The notes under the pieces were generated by a model. It saw nothing but the letters and a program-made list of their open reading frames with translations, ran no database searches and was not told where the DNA came from. Below are positions 1-11,280 of a stretch of 64,000 bases of DNA, one piece after another (position 1 is the stretch's first letter; the number at the start of each line of letters is the position of its first letter). A program made the position numbers and the translations under genes. The DNA is taken from NCBI GenBank assembly GCA_028751875.1, contig CM054135.1:4826092-4890091 (forward strand), in the 5' to 3' direction. This DNA comes from Rapana venosa. Taxonomy: Eukaryota > Mollusca > Gastropoda > Neogastropoda > Muricidae.

Positions 1-520
1 TCATCGCGACTCTGTCCCACTCTGTGTGCTCTGGAGAAGTCATCTGCACACCACTTCTTTGGTGCATCCACACTGTTTAAGGTGTCAGCAACTAGCTTGG
101 CACACGTGTCATAACTCTCAAACTTTTCAGTCTGAGGCGCACAGTAAAAGCGGGGTTGTCCTTCCCTGAACAACTTTCCATAGTGTCACAAGCTGTCAAT
201 TTCTGTTTTCATTTGGTCCATTTCTGACTACATTACCATCAGATTGTCTTTAGTTTTTTTGTCTACAGTCATGAAAGATTTTGCAAATATCTTCTTTCTA
301 TCCTTTTGTGGATGAAGGAAAAACATTCGTTTTCTTCCTCTAAAATATCACAATGTTTGCCAATATCTTCTTCACACATTGTTTTTACCTGCCCTATTGT
401 CTGATCTGACAGTGCTGACATCTGTCTGCACGCATGACATGCTTTTTGAAAAAGATTCAATGTGTTCATTTTGCTTTTGCACTGTTTCCCAAAGTTGGGT
501 TGCCAGACCAGAGGAAGCAC
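1..520 (-). pseudogene. Decayed LINE ORF1 (L1/Tx1-like) fragment, copy A
   Basis: Read on the minus strand, this is the upstream part of a retrotransposon ORF1 protein, the RNA-binding chaperone of L1-like elements. The open stretch 269-520 gives a Cys/Glu-rich helical segment (CHACRQMSALSDQTIGQ, then CDILEEENECF) that looks like the coiled-coil region. Below about 260 the frame is broken by stops, but the start of the RRM-like segment (MESCSGKDN) can be followed to position 1. The element runs off the window edge. The better-preserved duplicate at 20290-21250 shows the rest. It is a dead fragment with no ORF2 attached. The family is inferred from the ORF1 pattern. Confidence 0.65.
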
Positions 521-715
521 CGAAGCTTACCACAGGAGGGAGGGGGGAGGAACATGAAATCTGATCACTGTCTTTGCTGTTTTCTGCTTCTTCAGTCAGC
601 TGCTGACATGAAGGGGAGTGACTGTCCGCAAGGTTGAGGGTTTACTTCCGGGTCACCACAGCACAAGAAGTACACCGCCACAAACACAACAGTATACCTG
701 GTCTATCCGTGCATG

Positions 716-1005
716 GCACGGGATAGCTTAGTGGTCACAACACTCGTTTCCCCCAGCTAAGGTTAAGCAGCATCGAGCGTGGTTACCACTTGGATGGGTG
801 ACCGTTTGCACGCTTTGGCTTCAGTACAGTTCCCCCAGTTCACCCAGCTGTAAATGGGTGCCTGCCTCTTTAGAGTCAGGGAAGGTAAAGCAGCGAGGGA
901 GAGGAGATGGGCGCCGCCCTCAATATGCTGGCTCCTTGAGAAGTTGAAGTCTCTAATGCCTCACTCCCCTACGACCACATAGGTTATGGGACACCTTTAC
1001 CTTTT
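716..1005 (+). repeat. Composite tRNA/5S-like SINE, copy 1
   Basis: This is a SINE-like unit of about 290 bp. It opens with a tRNA-like box A (TAGCTTAGTGG, 724-734). A stretch matching the 5S rRNA internal control region follows: TTAAGCAGCATCGAGCG from about 762, GGTTA at 781, and box C-like CTTGGATGGGTGACCG at 789-804. A unique body (AAATGGGTGCCTGCC, GGGAAGGTAAAGCAG) ends near TTTACCTTTTTTATT. Further copies lie at 3603-3894 (minus) and 21450-21750 (plus). It is not a 5S gene, because both ends of 5S are missing. Pol III transcription is inferred from the boxes. Confidence 0.75.
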
Positions 1006-1650
1006 TTATTAACCTATTCCGTGCAGTCAGGATTCCCACCCACACTTTCATCACAAACTGCACTTCCTTGGCCATGAAGCTGCGGTAGGCAGGCAGGAAA
1101 AATCCACAGGTAGCACGAAAACACAAGGCCTTGACAGGCTTAACCACTTTTCGTCACGAGTTTTACACCACTGTGAACTTGAAAACTGCCTTAATCAAAG
1201 CACCAACTACCAATAATTAACTCCATTCACGACCACACCTACCCGAAAGCCTCTTATCTCTCCAGGTGAGATCAACCCATCATAGGTGGGTGGGTGGGGT
1301 GGGAGGGAGGGAGGGGAGAGACAGAAAGACAGAAAGAGAAAACTCTGCACTCTAAACTGGTTTAATGTACATCGGCCTTAGGCCACAATACACTTTGAGG
1401 CACAAAAATGGAAGATGCAAAAATGAAATATAACCTCTCGTAAACTTTGGTAGGACTTTGGCACAATACTTAAACGTGCGTTCAAAACAGTATACTCTTG
1501 AATATGTATATTCCTAAATCATGACTAAATAAAGGCTGACTTAGACCAAGATTCAAAACATAACACAGTTTAAAAAAAAATCTTAGTTCACCTAAACTGC
1601 ACCCCCATGATATCACAAAAAGTAATATACCTGTGAACAAAGTTATTGAT
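1006..1650. other. Noncoding spacer, copy A
   Basis: No coding potential is seen. The segment matches copy B 21751-22383 almost base for base, apart from small indels such as one extra AGAAAGAC unit near 1325. Confidence 0.6.
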
Positions 1651-1963
<313 letters not shown>

Positions 1964-2187
1964 ATGCCAGGGGAAGCTGGAATGTGAAGTGTCTGTCAGT
2001 CATAACATTAGCACAGGGCCGGGACATCGCTTTCACATCAGGCCCCTAAAAGCTTGGGGCCTTTAGCTCAACAACGGTCTGAAGTGGAGGATGACATTTT
2101 CAATCACAGGAGGACCCGAGCTCTAGTTCAGAGATGCTTTCGTTTCAAATGTCTGCACACAACGGCAGGCCGATCCTTGGAGAAGAT

Positions 2188-2284
2188 GAAAAGAGAAGAG
2201 AGAGAGAGAGAGAGAAAGAGAGGGGAGAGGAGAAGAGGAGAGAGAAAGAAGAGGGGAGAGAGAGAGGGGAGAGAGAGAGAGAAA

Positions 2285-2315
<31 letters not shown>

Positions 2316-2385
2316 TAGAGACAGGCAGACAGACAGTGAGGAAAGAGACCGGAGAAGAGAAAGAGATGGGAGATGAGAGAGGAGA
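2188..2385. repeat. GA/GACA microsatellite
   Basis: Purine-rich GA tract with a (GACA)n core near 2285-2335. It corresponds to the GA tract 22925-23092 of copy B, which lacks the GACA core. Confidence 0.9.
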
Positions 2386-2425
2386 TAACACAAAACTTAT
2401 ACACGAAATTATGAATGTGTATATT

Positions 2426-2433
2426 TAATATAT

Positions 2434-2467
<34 letters not shown>

Positions 2468-2622
2468 ATTATATAATATATAAAATTATAATTATATATA
2501 TTAAATATATATATTATATATATAATAATATATATAAATATATAATAATAATATATATATATAATTGTGTGTTGTTGTGTGTGTGTGTTTTTGTGTTGTG
2601 TGTGCGCGCGCGCGCGCGCGCG
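2426..2622. repeat. TA tract followed by GT/CG alternating tract
   Basis: About 140 bp of almost pure alternating A/T (2426-2564) is followed by GT repeats ending in (GC)n at 2604-2622. Copy B has only the GT/CG part (23122-23195), so the TA tract is specific to copy A. The TA part can fold on itself as a cruciform and the GC/GT part is a Z-DNA type sequence. Confidence 0.9.
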
Positions 2623-2999
2623 TACACATGGGAAGTCCAACATTCTTATTCTTAGGAACCAAGTAGTTCATTTATGATACTGCTATGTGGTCAACAGTCA
2701 AGAATTCTTTTCTACATCCCACTTTAAATTATCTAGTTCAATTGTTTCTTTTTTTAACCTATGCTTATAATCTTCAATCTATAATTCCACTATAGATATT
2801 GCTACTCATTGGGGGATTGGGGGGTGGGGGTGGGGGTAAAATAACGATAACTATAACGAAATTTTATTTTCTGAGGGTAATAGAATAAGTACAAGAGTTT
2901 CTTCTTTCTTTACACCCAGCCCTCGAAAAGAAAGAAAGAAAAAAAGAAAGTAAACAGACAAAAAATATAAGCAAAGTGAATCATAATAACCACAATAAA

Positions 3000-3056
3000 C
3001 ATCACCACTATCATCATCGCCATCATCACCACCATCACCATCACTAACATCATCAT
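3000..3056. repeat. ATC/ACC trinucleotide microsatellite
   Basis: Short imperfect (ATC)n with ACC variants. On the minus strand it gives an Asp/Gly-rich shadow ORF that is not a gene. Confidence 0.85.
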
Positions 3057-3156
3057 AAACAAAATAATTATGATAACATATAAACTTTATGGAATTTGAA
3101 GGAATAATGATATGACAAAAGAAGTTTGTTAGCATTCACAGACTCATACACCTAAT

Positions 3157-3379
3157 CCTTCGGATGAGACTATAAACCGAGGCCCCGGGTTCGAACGCAT
3201 GCAGAACACCTTGCGCAGACGTTAAATCCTGTTCCGCTTTTCGGAAGAGTAGGCCATTGTGTGCCGGTGGAAACAGATGACAACATTTACAAAAACCGCA
3301 TACACACGGGGACTGGATGTATAAAAAGCACACGAGTGCTTATTCCATTTTCCTCGATATAAAAGAATAAATAAATAAA
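3157..3379 (+). repeat. SINE with box B-like core and AATAAA-rich tail
   Basis: The unit runs CGGATGAGACTATAAACCGA, then a box B-like GGTTCGAACGC at 3188-3198, GTGTGCCGGTGGAAACAGAT, CACGGGGACT, and ends TCCTCGATATAAAAGAATAA plus an (AATA)n tail. Other copies are at 5425-5622 (corrupted), 24858-25076, and reversed and diverged at 58625-58790 and 61686-61845. The 5' tRNA-like half is not clear in any copy, so they may all be 5'-truncated. I recall similar repeats in molluscs, but no search was done. Confidence 0.75.
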
Positions 3380-3602
3380 CCTAAAAAATCTATGATGTTC
3401 CTTCGAGTCATATTGTTGAACAAAATTTTCCATAAAAAGTGTCAGAGAGAATGCAAACATGGGGAGGAGGGAGAAGAGACCGAGAGGAAGAGAGAGAGAG
3501 AGAGGAGAGGAGAAGAGGGGAGAGGGGGAGAGAGAGAGAGAAGGAGAGAGAGAGGAAAAGAGAAATCACACAGCTATGTATACCGAAAGGAAATATAAAT
3601 AA

Positions 3603-3894
3603 AAGGAAGGTAAAGGAGTCCCATAACCCATAAGGTCGTAGGGGAGCGAGGCGTCAGAGACCTCACTTCTCTAGGGCCAGCATATTGAGGGCAGTGCCAT
3701 CTCCTCTCCCTTGCTGCTTTACCTTCCCTGACCCTAAAGAGGGCAGGTACCCATTTACAGCTGGGGGAACTGTGGGAACTGTACTGAAGCCAAGGCGCGC
3801 AAACGGTCACCCATCCAAGTGGTAACCACGCTCGACGCTGCTTAACTTGGCTGGGGGAAAGCGAGTGCTCCGACCACTGAGCTATCCCGTCCCC
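3603..3894 (-). repeat. Composite tRNA/5S-like SINE, copy 2 (reverse)
   Basis: This is the reverse complement of the unit at 716-1005. On the minus strand it starts with a better-preserved tRNA-like box A (TAGCTCAGTGG, 3874-3884), then the 5S-like TTAAGCAGCGTCGAGCGTGG and the box C-like CTTGGATGGGTGACCG at 3804-3819. The sequence differs from copies 1 and 3 (for example CGCGCCTTGGC against CACGCTTTGGC), so it is an independent insertion and not part of the block duplication. Confidence 0.78.
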
Positions 3895-3971
3895 TTGGAA
3901 ATATAGTCCGATTATAATATCAGTGGATAAAAGAAAAATATATTATTGAAATATGTTGGAATTCTCTGGCA

Positions 3972-4018
<47 letters not shown>

Positions 4019-4039
4019 AGAGAGAGAGAGAGAGAGCTG

Positions 4040-4480
4040 ACTATGTTGCTTTTTGTTTTTGGTTGCCAGATCCCCTCTAATGATACTAGAAAAGAAAACG
4101 CGTGGCAGCATGGCATACTAACTCCACCTGCAGCTCAGCTATATATTCCTTTTTTCCCAACGTGATGAATATGTGCTAGTAAAAAATGTATGGTGAAAAC
4201 TTGCAAATACAATAAAGCCAGGTTTTAACTTTTAAAAAAATACTGAAAACTTTCGAAATAAACAAATGCAGAAAAACGATTTTTCTTGCAAAATGAATAT
4301 ATGCAGAGCCAAGTTGGCCAAAACCACTTCGTAATCCGCATTTGTGGTCAGATTACAGAGAGTGATATTTCATTTCAGCATGCATCCCTTTAACAGAACT
4401 GCTGTCTTCTTATAAGGAGCTCCACGGAAACAACTTTCGCAGATTGTAATGCTGGACACAGATTTATCTTATTTTTTATT
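4040..4480 (+). repeat. Diverged member of the 0.9-kb tandem family, copy A
   Basis: This matches copy B 23405-23830 nearly exactly. It shares CAGAACTGCTGTCTTCTTAT, GAGCTCCACGGAAACAACTT and GCTGGACACAG with the 0.9-kb units further on. It is therefore an older, diverged unit, interrupted by the SINE that follows it. Confidence 0.7.
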
Positions 4481-4492
4481 TATACCACTTTA

Positions 4493-4735
4493 AGTCAGAG
4501 ATTTTTCTGCATGAAATTGGGTTGCTCCCCCCCGGGGAGGGCGCTCGCCACAAAGCAGCGCCCCCTTTTTTTTTTGACCCAACTCTTTTGTTTCCCTACA
4601 GAGTGACTTTTTTCTGGGAATTTTTTCCCCGGGGACAACTCCTGTTGCAGGGGGGTTTCTTTTAAGAGCGCTGAATAATTTTGTGTAAAACACAGACCTG
4701 GGTTTTTCGTCTCATCGCATTAACTCGGGTCAGGA
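4493..4735 (+). repeat. Mollusc-type dispersed SINE, corrupted copy
   Basis: Corrupted version of the element at 23850-24090. Recognisable blocks are TTTCTGCATGAAATTGGGTT, GGGGAGGGCGCTCGCC, AGAGTGACTTTTTTCTGGGA and TTTTCGTCTCATCG. It separates two halves of a 0.9-kb unit, so it inserted after that unit formed. Family identity is from memory of mollusc genomes. Confidence 0.65.
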
Positions 4736-4999
4736 AAATCCCTTTGAAATTCCACCCCAAAAGTTTTCAAATTTTGTCTTAAATTTTTTTTTTGGGGTGG
4801 TTTGTTTGAAAGTTAATTGCTAGAATTGTTTTTCTTTTTTCTGTTTTTTCTATTTTTTTAAACAATCAAAATAAAGGGTTTCTTGTATCAAAAATTTTAC
4901 CTTATTCCACTTTCAACGTTCACCGGGAACTACTCGCTAACACCTGCAGTTTTTAAACATACGAGGTTTTTGCTGCCAAGATTTCGCCCAGAAAGTTTA

Positions 5000-5425
5000 C
5001 TCTTTTCAAAAAAAAAGGCCCCCTCCCCCCCCCCCTCCCCAAACCTAACCCAAAATTTTCCCTCCTTAACTCCCCCCTCCCACCCCAAAATCACACTACA
5101 AACCCCCCCACCCTCCCACATACCACAAAACAATAACACCCACTCACATACCACACGGCACACACACTCACACAAACAAAAAAACACAAAAACCACACAC
5201 ACACCCACACACACACAAACACACAACACACACACACACCACACACACCCCAAACACACACACAACACACACACCCAACAAAAAATTGTTAAAATATCAC
5301 GTAATGTAAAAAAAGAGTTAAATAAAGAAGAAAACACACACAAAACCACACACACCCCACAACACACCACACACCCACACACACACCACAAAAAACACAC
5401 ACCACACACACACCACACACACACC
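5000..5425. repeat. CA-rich tract, corrupted
   Basis: (CA)n with runs of C and A. It corresponds to the clean (CA)n of copy B at 24422-24857. The 182-residue His/Thr/Pro frame over it is a repeat shadow. Confidence 0.85.
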
Positions 5426-5622
5426 GGATGAATAAAACCGGGGCCCCGTGTTCGAACGCAGCAAACATTTTTGCGCACATTTTAAACCCCTTTTCCTTTT
5501 TTCGGAAAGTGGGTTTTTGTTCCGGGTGGAAACGATGAAAAAATTTACAAAACCACTACCCGGGACTAAGAAAATAAGCACAAATGCTTATCCATTACCC
5601 GATATAAAAGAATAAATAAATA
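5425..5622 (+). repeat. SINE with box B-like core, corrupted copy
   Basis: Corrupted equivalent of the SINE at 24858-25076. It keeps CGTGTTCGAACGCA at its start and the GATATAAAAGAATAAATAAA tail. Confidence 0.75.
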
Positions 5623-5650
5623 AAAAAAACACACACACACACACACACTC

Positions 5651-7765
5651 GTTACTGAGAGCATTTTCTTGGCTTTTAAAAGGGTTCTAAATTACATGAT
5701 GTTTTTTGTTGTTGCTGCAAACCCCTCAAATGAGCTGAACAAAATTTCTGTTGATGGATACTTCCTCCCCCCATTCAGATTTTCCCTTTTCCAAAATGTG
5801 GGGGGATGGAAAAAACACGGGGGAAAATGTTTAAAACTTTTGGAAAAAATAAAGCTAGGTTTTCTTAAAAATACCCCCATTTCTCGAAAATGAAACACAA
5901 AAGACTCTCTTGCAAAATGAATTTTGTTCAAATTTTTTTTCCCCCCAAAAGAACCCCATCTGCATTTTTGTAAAAATTTTACAAGCTTTGATCTTCCCCC
6001 TTTCAAACGGGGATCCCTTAACGAACGCGTCTTTTTTAAAGGGGGGGAAAATTTTTTGCATTTTTTTCTGGCATTTTTTAGTTACTTCAGGTCAGTAAAA
6101 TGATTTGTAATCCACACCAAAGGGGTTTTCAAAAGTTGTCTTAAAGTTTTTTTTCTTGGGTGGGGCTTTTAAAGGCAGCATTTTTTCTTTTTTTTTTTTT
6201 ACTTTAAAAAACTAAACCAATTTCTTTACAAATTATCAAAACCCCCTTCCCCAATTTTTCCCCCCTAAATCCCCCTCCTTTAAACCCCCCCAAAGCTTTT
6301 GCCAAAAATTTCCCCAAAAAGTTTCCCCTTTCCCTTTAAAAAAAATTTTACCCCTCCCCCCAAACCCGAATACCCCCTTTTTCCCCCCCCCAAAACCACC
6401 CACACCCCCACACACCACCACCACCCACCCCCCACACCCCCAAAAAAACCCCCCACCACTTCCCCTCCAAACAACACAAAACCCCCCAAAACCATCTAAA
6501 CAACAATTTTCCTTTCGGCAACCCCCCCCGAAAATCAATCTTCCCCAAATTTTATTTACACCCATTTCTTTTAAAACCATTATACCCCCATCACCAAACC
6601 ATAAACACAACCCCTCAAAACTTTTCAGTACATACAAAAAACCCCATCAGTAACAAAACCCAAAACACACCCACAAACACAAAACAACACAAAAACCCCC
6701 AACAACACCAACCACCACAAAACCACAACCAACACCCAAAAATTCCGAGGTTTTCTTTTTTAAGGTTTTAATATCAATGTTTTTTTTGTTGTTTGAAAAC
6801 CATCTAATAGGCTAAAGAATTTCTGATTCCATCAACTTCCCTCCCCCCGCGTTTAGAATCTTCCCTTTTTCCAAAAGGGGGGTTTTGCAAAAAGGGGTTT
6901 CCTTTTAAAACATGGAAACAAAAAGGCCGTTTTTCCCAAAAAAAAACCACCCCAAAAAATTAAACACAAAAACCCCGCAAAAATCAACAAATTTTTTCCC
7001 CCAAAAAACCCCACCAAACAAACAAAACCCACACACCCAAAAAAAAAACCTTTTTTTTAACCACCCCAAAACAACCCAAATTTTAAAATGGGAAAAATTT
7101 TTAGATTATGTTCGGAAATCCCGAACCAGCCCAATTTTAATTGTCCTTTTTTTTCAAGGGGTTTTTTTGCATTAAGTTTGAATGTTTTTTTTTCTTTTTT
7201 TGTTTTAAAAAAAATAAAGGTTTCTTTAAAATTTATTTTTTCCAATCAATTTCCCCTAAAAAAAAAAACCCCCAAACCCCCAAAATTTTCCCCCCCAAAA
7301 AAAAACCCCACAAAACAAAAAACCCCCACCCCCCAACCCACAAACACAAAACCCCACACCACAAAAATAACACAAAACCCTACCCACACACATAAAAAAC
7401 CCCCAAAACACCAAACAACACCCCCACCACCACAACCCCCCCCCAAAACCCCAAAAACACCACACCAAAAACCAAAAAAACAACCAAAAAAAACACCAAA
7501 CCAAAAAACAACACCCCACACACACCAAAAAATAAAACCCCAAAAAAAAACCCAACCCCAAAACCCAAAACCCCCCACCCCATTTAAAAAAAATCAACCC
7601 CCAAAACCCCTTTTTTTTTTTAAAAAAACCCAACACAAAAAAAAAAAAACCCCCAAAAACCCCCCCCACCCCCCCCAAAAAAAAAAAAAAACCCACCAAA
7701 AACCCCCCCCCAACTCCCAAACAAAAACCCCAAAGAAAACCCAAAAACAACAAAAAAAAACAAAG
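5651..7765 (+). repeat. 0.9-kb tandem units (about two), heavily corrupted
   Basis: The unit start GAGAGCATTTTCTTGGCTTT is at 5657, and a second degraded start (GAGGTTTTCTTTTTTAAGG) is near 6745. Copy B has four units for the same interval (25105-28780). Most bases from 6180 to 7760 are C or A homopolymer mixtures, so unit borders are approximate. Long Pro/Lys/Thr frames (for example 7088-7801) are artefacts of this. Confidence 0.65.
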
Positions 7766-8345
7766 CCCATCATCCCACTTTACCATGCTTATATTGCTTA
7801 GAACCCCCCCCCCCCCCCCAACCCCCCCTGATTTTTTTAACGTATTTTGTTTTTTGTTTTTTTCCATGTGCAATTTACACCATTAAACCCTCCTTTGGCC
7901 ATGAAATGCTTTCTCTGAAGTTTTCCTTGACCCATTCTGTGGATTATCAGGTTTAAAAAAAAAAATTTTTTTTTGTATTTAGGAACCCGTCTATCCTTTC
8001 AAACTTTTTTCCTGAAAAAATCAACATTTAAGGTTACACAAGGCACTTCGCCACCGTCTTCTTTACTCTATATACACACTTTGAAGTGGACCGTACTACA
8101 CTTTTGATAAAAATCTGATGACAGTTTCTTGACATCTGTAAAATAACACTTTGTCTTTTGGAAGCTTGTAATAAATTTTCTCTATGGTAAACCAAAATTA
8201 TCTTGTTTTAAAATTTTACAAAAAGGAACGAACTGATTTTTTTTGTTTTTGGATAATAGGGAAGTTGACCACTGTCTTTCGTTTAATTCCATTTTTTTTT
8301 TTCACAGATGCTAAGCCCTATTCATTTGCGTAAGTAACAACTTTT
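7766..8345. other. Noncoding spacer, copy A
   Basis: Matches copy B 29066-29740, from ACCATGCTTATA to TTCGTTTAATTCCA. No coding signal is seen. It carries a single version of the 38-bp segment that is duplicated in B. Confidence 0.6.
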
Positions 8346-8660
8346 TGTTTATTTTCTTTTTTGGGGTGTTTTTGTTGTTTTTTGTTGCTTCTTTTTCTTC
8401 GTCGTCGTCCTTCGTCTCGTCTTGTCGTCTTTTCTTGTTCTTCTTGTTCTTTTGTTTTTTTCTTTTCTTGTTTTTGTTTTGTTCTTGTTCTTGTTTTTTC
8501 TTCTTCTTCTTCTTCTCTTCTTCTTCTTTTTCTTTTTCTTTTTTTCTTCTTCTTCTTAAAATTCTTCTTCTTCTTCTTCTTTTTCTTTTTCTTCTTCTTT
8601 TCTTCTTTTCTTTTTCTTTTCTTCTTCTTCTTCTTCTTTTTCTTCTTCTTTCTTCTTCGA
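8346..8660. repeat. TTC/TTTTC polypyrimidine tract
   Basis: About 315 bp of TTC, TTTTTC and TCG repeats. The same position in copy B (29746-29786) holds only about 40 bp, so the tract differs about eightfold in length between copies. Leu/Phe/Ser and Lys/Glu/Arg frames here are repeat shadows. Confidence 0.92.
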
Positions 8661-9190
8661 ACGCTCGATAGCACTATTGTATTGTATAAGGAACTATTTG
8701 CGCTGTGATAAGCGCCGAAAAATTTCGGGCCAGCACACGGACCCGGCGTGGAAGGGGCCCCTTTCCGGGAAAAAAGGCAGAGAATGGCCCCAAGAAGGCA
8801 AAAAATTTAACAAGAGAAGGGTAAGAAAGAACGGAACAAGGCAAGAGGGGGGATCCCCCTACGGGGTTTTTCCTAGCACAGAATTTCCAGCAGGTGGGGA
8901 TGCTATTCTTACTGACAGGCACCCCCCTTCCCCCGGGGGGGGGTCAGGGGTTGCGGGGTTGGTTTGAGGGCGGGTGAGTCCCGCACGTCTCCCACAAGAA
9001 CTTTGTCAAGAAAAAAGGGGTTTAAATAATTTTTTCGTTTCTTCTCTCATTCTTGAATGGCTTGAAGGTTTGTTTTGGTTTTTGGTGTGAAAAATTTTTG
9101 TGTGTAGTTTGTGGTTTTGATTTTGGGGAGTGTTTTGTGTGTGGTGTGTTTGCGTGTGTATGTTTGGGGTGTAAAGGGGTGTGAATGCGC
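8661..9190. other. Noncoding spacer, copy A
   Basis: Matches copy B 29787-30330 (GAATTTCCAGCAGGTGGGGA and GAACTTTGTCAAG are shared). No gene is seen. Confidence 0.6.
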
Positions 9191-9640
9191 TGGCATATTC
9201 GTCACAACTTATAATTCTTGGTGACTTCAAATTCCCTTCGACAACCCGTCTTCTCCAATGTCAAAAATCTTTTTTCTTTCCTGCCAACCATTTTCTCTTC
9301 AAATGGTAAACGAAGCAAAGCACAATTGGTCATATTTTTGATGGTGATTACAATGCTTTATTCAATCTGCAACTTGTTTCTGTCACCCCACGAACTGCAT
9401 CGATCTTCGCCTTTTTTTCCCTTCAACATCACAAAACCTGTCAGAAAGAAGAAATATGTTACTCGTCGCATCTTTTCCTTTGACCATACCTTCTCTTTTC
9501 CCCAAATTCGAACGTTTTTACAAACCCCTGACCAAGACCTCTCTGACACTATAAACACTTTTCCGCCAACTGCGAGGCATGCACCCCACTGTTTTCCCGA
9601 CGAAGGGAAAAGGGAAAAAGAAGGGAAAGGGGAATAGAAG
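9190..9640 (+). pseudogene. LINE ORF2 endonuclease fragment, frameshifted
   Basis: Translation from 9211 gives IILGDFKFP, the catalytic GDFN strand motif of the exonuclease-endonuclease-phosphatase (EEP) domain of LINE ORF2 proteins. In another frame, NITKPVRKKKYVTRR and SFDHTF (about 9425-9500), then a segment ending DTINTF (about 9545-9565), resemble the linker after the endonuclease in CR1/L2-like elements. Frame changes between these pieces show decay, sequencing error or both. The element is absent from copy B, where the flanks meet near 30330-30390. The identification rests on short motifs. Confidence 0.6.
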
Positions 9641-11280
9641 GCCAAAAAGAAACAAAAAACCTTTTGAAAACAATAAAAAAAAAAACATACAAAGAAGAAA
9701 TTTTTAAAAATTTAAAAAAACCCAAAAAAACCAATCCCCAACCCAAACCCCCAAAAAACCCCCCAACCCCAAAACCCCAACCCCCCAATTTTTTCCCCAA
9801 AAAAAATTTAACTAATAAAAATTTAACCATTACCCCCTTTCCCTACCCTTCCATCCCCTCCTTTTTCCTTTTCCCCCCCCTAAACTTTTAAAACTTAAAA
9901 AAACAAACCCTTTCCCAACCCCCCCTTTTTTTTAAAAATCCACCAAAATTTCCTTTTTCACAAAAAAAAAACCACCCCCCCAACCCAAAAAAAACCAATT
10001 CCAACCCCCCCACCCCTTCAAACCCCCCCCTTTTTTTTAAAAACAAAAAAAAACATAATAAATTTTCAAGAATTTTTCTTAAAACAAAGCGAAAAACCCC
10101 CCCATCCCAAACCTTCTTTTTCCAAATTTTCCCCCCCAAAATTTTATTAAAAAATTTTTTAATCAACCTCTTTTTCCCACAAAAATTTTTTAATCACCCT
10201 TAAAAAAATCAAAACCCCCAACCCCAAAAAACAAAAAAAACCCAAACCCAAAAAAAATTTAAACAACCCCTGTTCTTTTTTAACTAACACCATTCCCAAA
10301 AAAAAAAAAATTGTCAAAAACCAAAAATAATTATTCCCCAAAAATTTTTTTTTTCCCGCCCCCCCCCACAAAGTTCCCCAAAAACCCCAAAGGGTTTATC
10401 AAACAAAATTCCTTCCCCCAAAAACCCCCAAAAAAACCTGCCCAAAACTTCCTTTTTCCAAAATTTTAAAATTCCAATTTTTCAACCTTTCCAACCTTAT
10501 TTTTTCTTCCCCCCCTTTTAAAAACCCCCCCCCCAAAAAGCCCAGGTTATTATAAACCCCAACCGTCCAAGTATCTAAACCCCCCAAAAATTTCCCAAAC
10601 CTTTTAAATTTTTAATTTTCCTTTTGCCTCCCGTTTTCCATTACCTCTCCCCACAAAATAAACAACCCACCCTTTTTCTTTTTCCCCCTCTTTCAGCGAT
10701 CTTTATTTTTCTAAAAAATTTTAATTTTAAACTAAAAGCCCAAAATTTTTTTCCAATTTAAAACCCACCCCTTTTTGGGCCCAATACCTTTTTTCACAAA
10801 ATTCCTTTTAAATTGTTTTGGGTTTTTTTGTTTTTATCCCCCTGGGGGAAAATTTGGGGGCCCCTTTTTCCCTCTTTAAAATTTTTTGTTTAAAACCTTT
10901 TATTTTTTTCCCAAAAAGCCCTCAAAACCCACCCCCTTTTTTTTCCCCCATTTAGAAAAATTTTTTCCCCCACAAAATCTTACCCCAATTTTAAAAAAAT
11001 TTTCCAACTCCTTTCTTAACGTTTTGTTCCGTTTGGGTGGGGTTTTTTTAAAATGTTTTTTTTTTTTTTTGTTTTTTTGGGTTTTTTGGTTTTTGTTTGT
11101 TGGGGTGTTTTTGTTTTGGTTTGGGGTTGGTTTTTTTGTAATTTCTGGTTTCTCATTGCCCCAATTTAAAACTGTTCCATAAGTTTTAAAAAGATTCATG
11201 CCTGTTTTGAGTGGGTTGTTTTGTTTGTTTTTTTGTTCCGTTTTTTTTTTTTTTTTTTTTTGCCGGCCCGGTCTTTTCTG
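9640..11280. other. Corrupted homopolymer-rich stretch, copy A only
   Basis: Nearly every base belongs to an A, C or T run, and no protein motif survives. It lies between the LINE endonuclease fragment and the point where similarity to copy B resumes (GAGCAGGAATGTATTGTGTC, about 11309). It is probably the remainder of the same LINE insertion, but that cannot be shown. Confidence 0.5.

Larger units (their letters stand above)
2810..4036. other. Insertion present in copy A, absent from copy B
   Basis: The flanks TTGCTACTCA (about 2800) and TTGGTTGCCAGATCCCC (about 4060) lie about 1.25 kb apart here but only some 50 bp apart in copy B (23370-23430). The extra DNA holds an ATC microsatellite (3000-3056), a SINE (3157-3379), GA tracts (3471-3563 and 3975-4036) and a reverse-strand 5S-like SINE (3603-3894). 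Whether it is one insertion in A or a deletion in B cannot be told from two copies. Confidence 0.75.

Noticed and set aside
716..790. Possible tRNA gene
   Set aside because: A box A-like word is present, but the acceptor and T arms do not follow. 5S-like sequence follows instead.
758..806. Possible 5S rRNA gene
   Set aside because: Only the internal control region is present. The 5' and 3' stems of 5S are missing and the segment is embedded in a repeated SINE.
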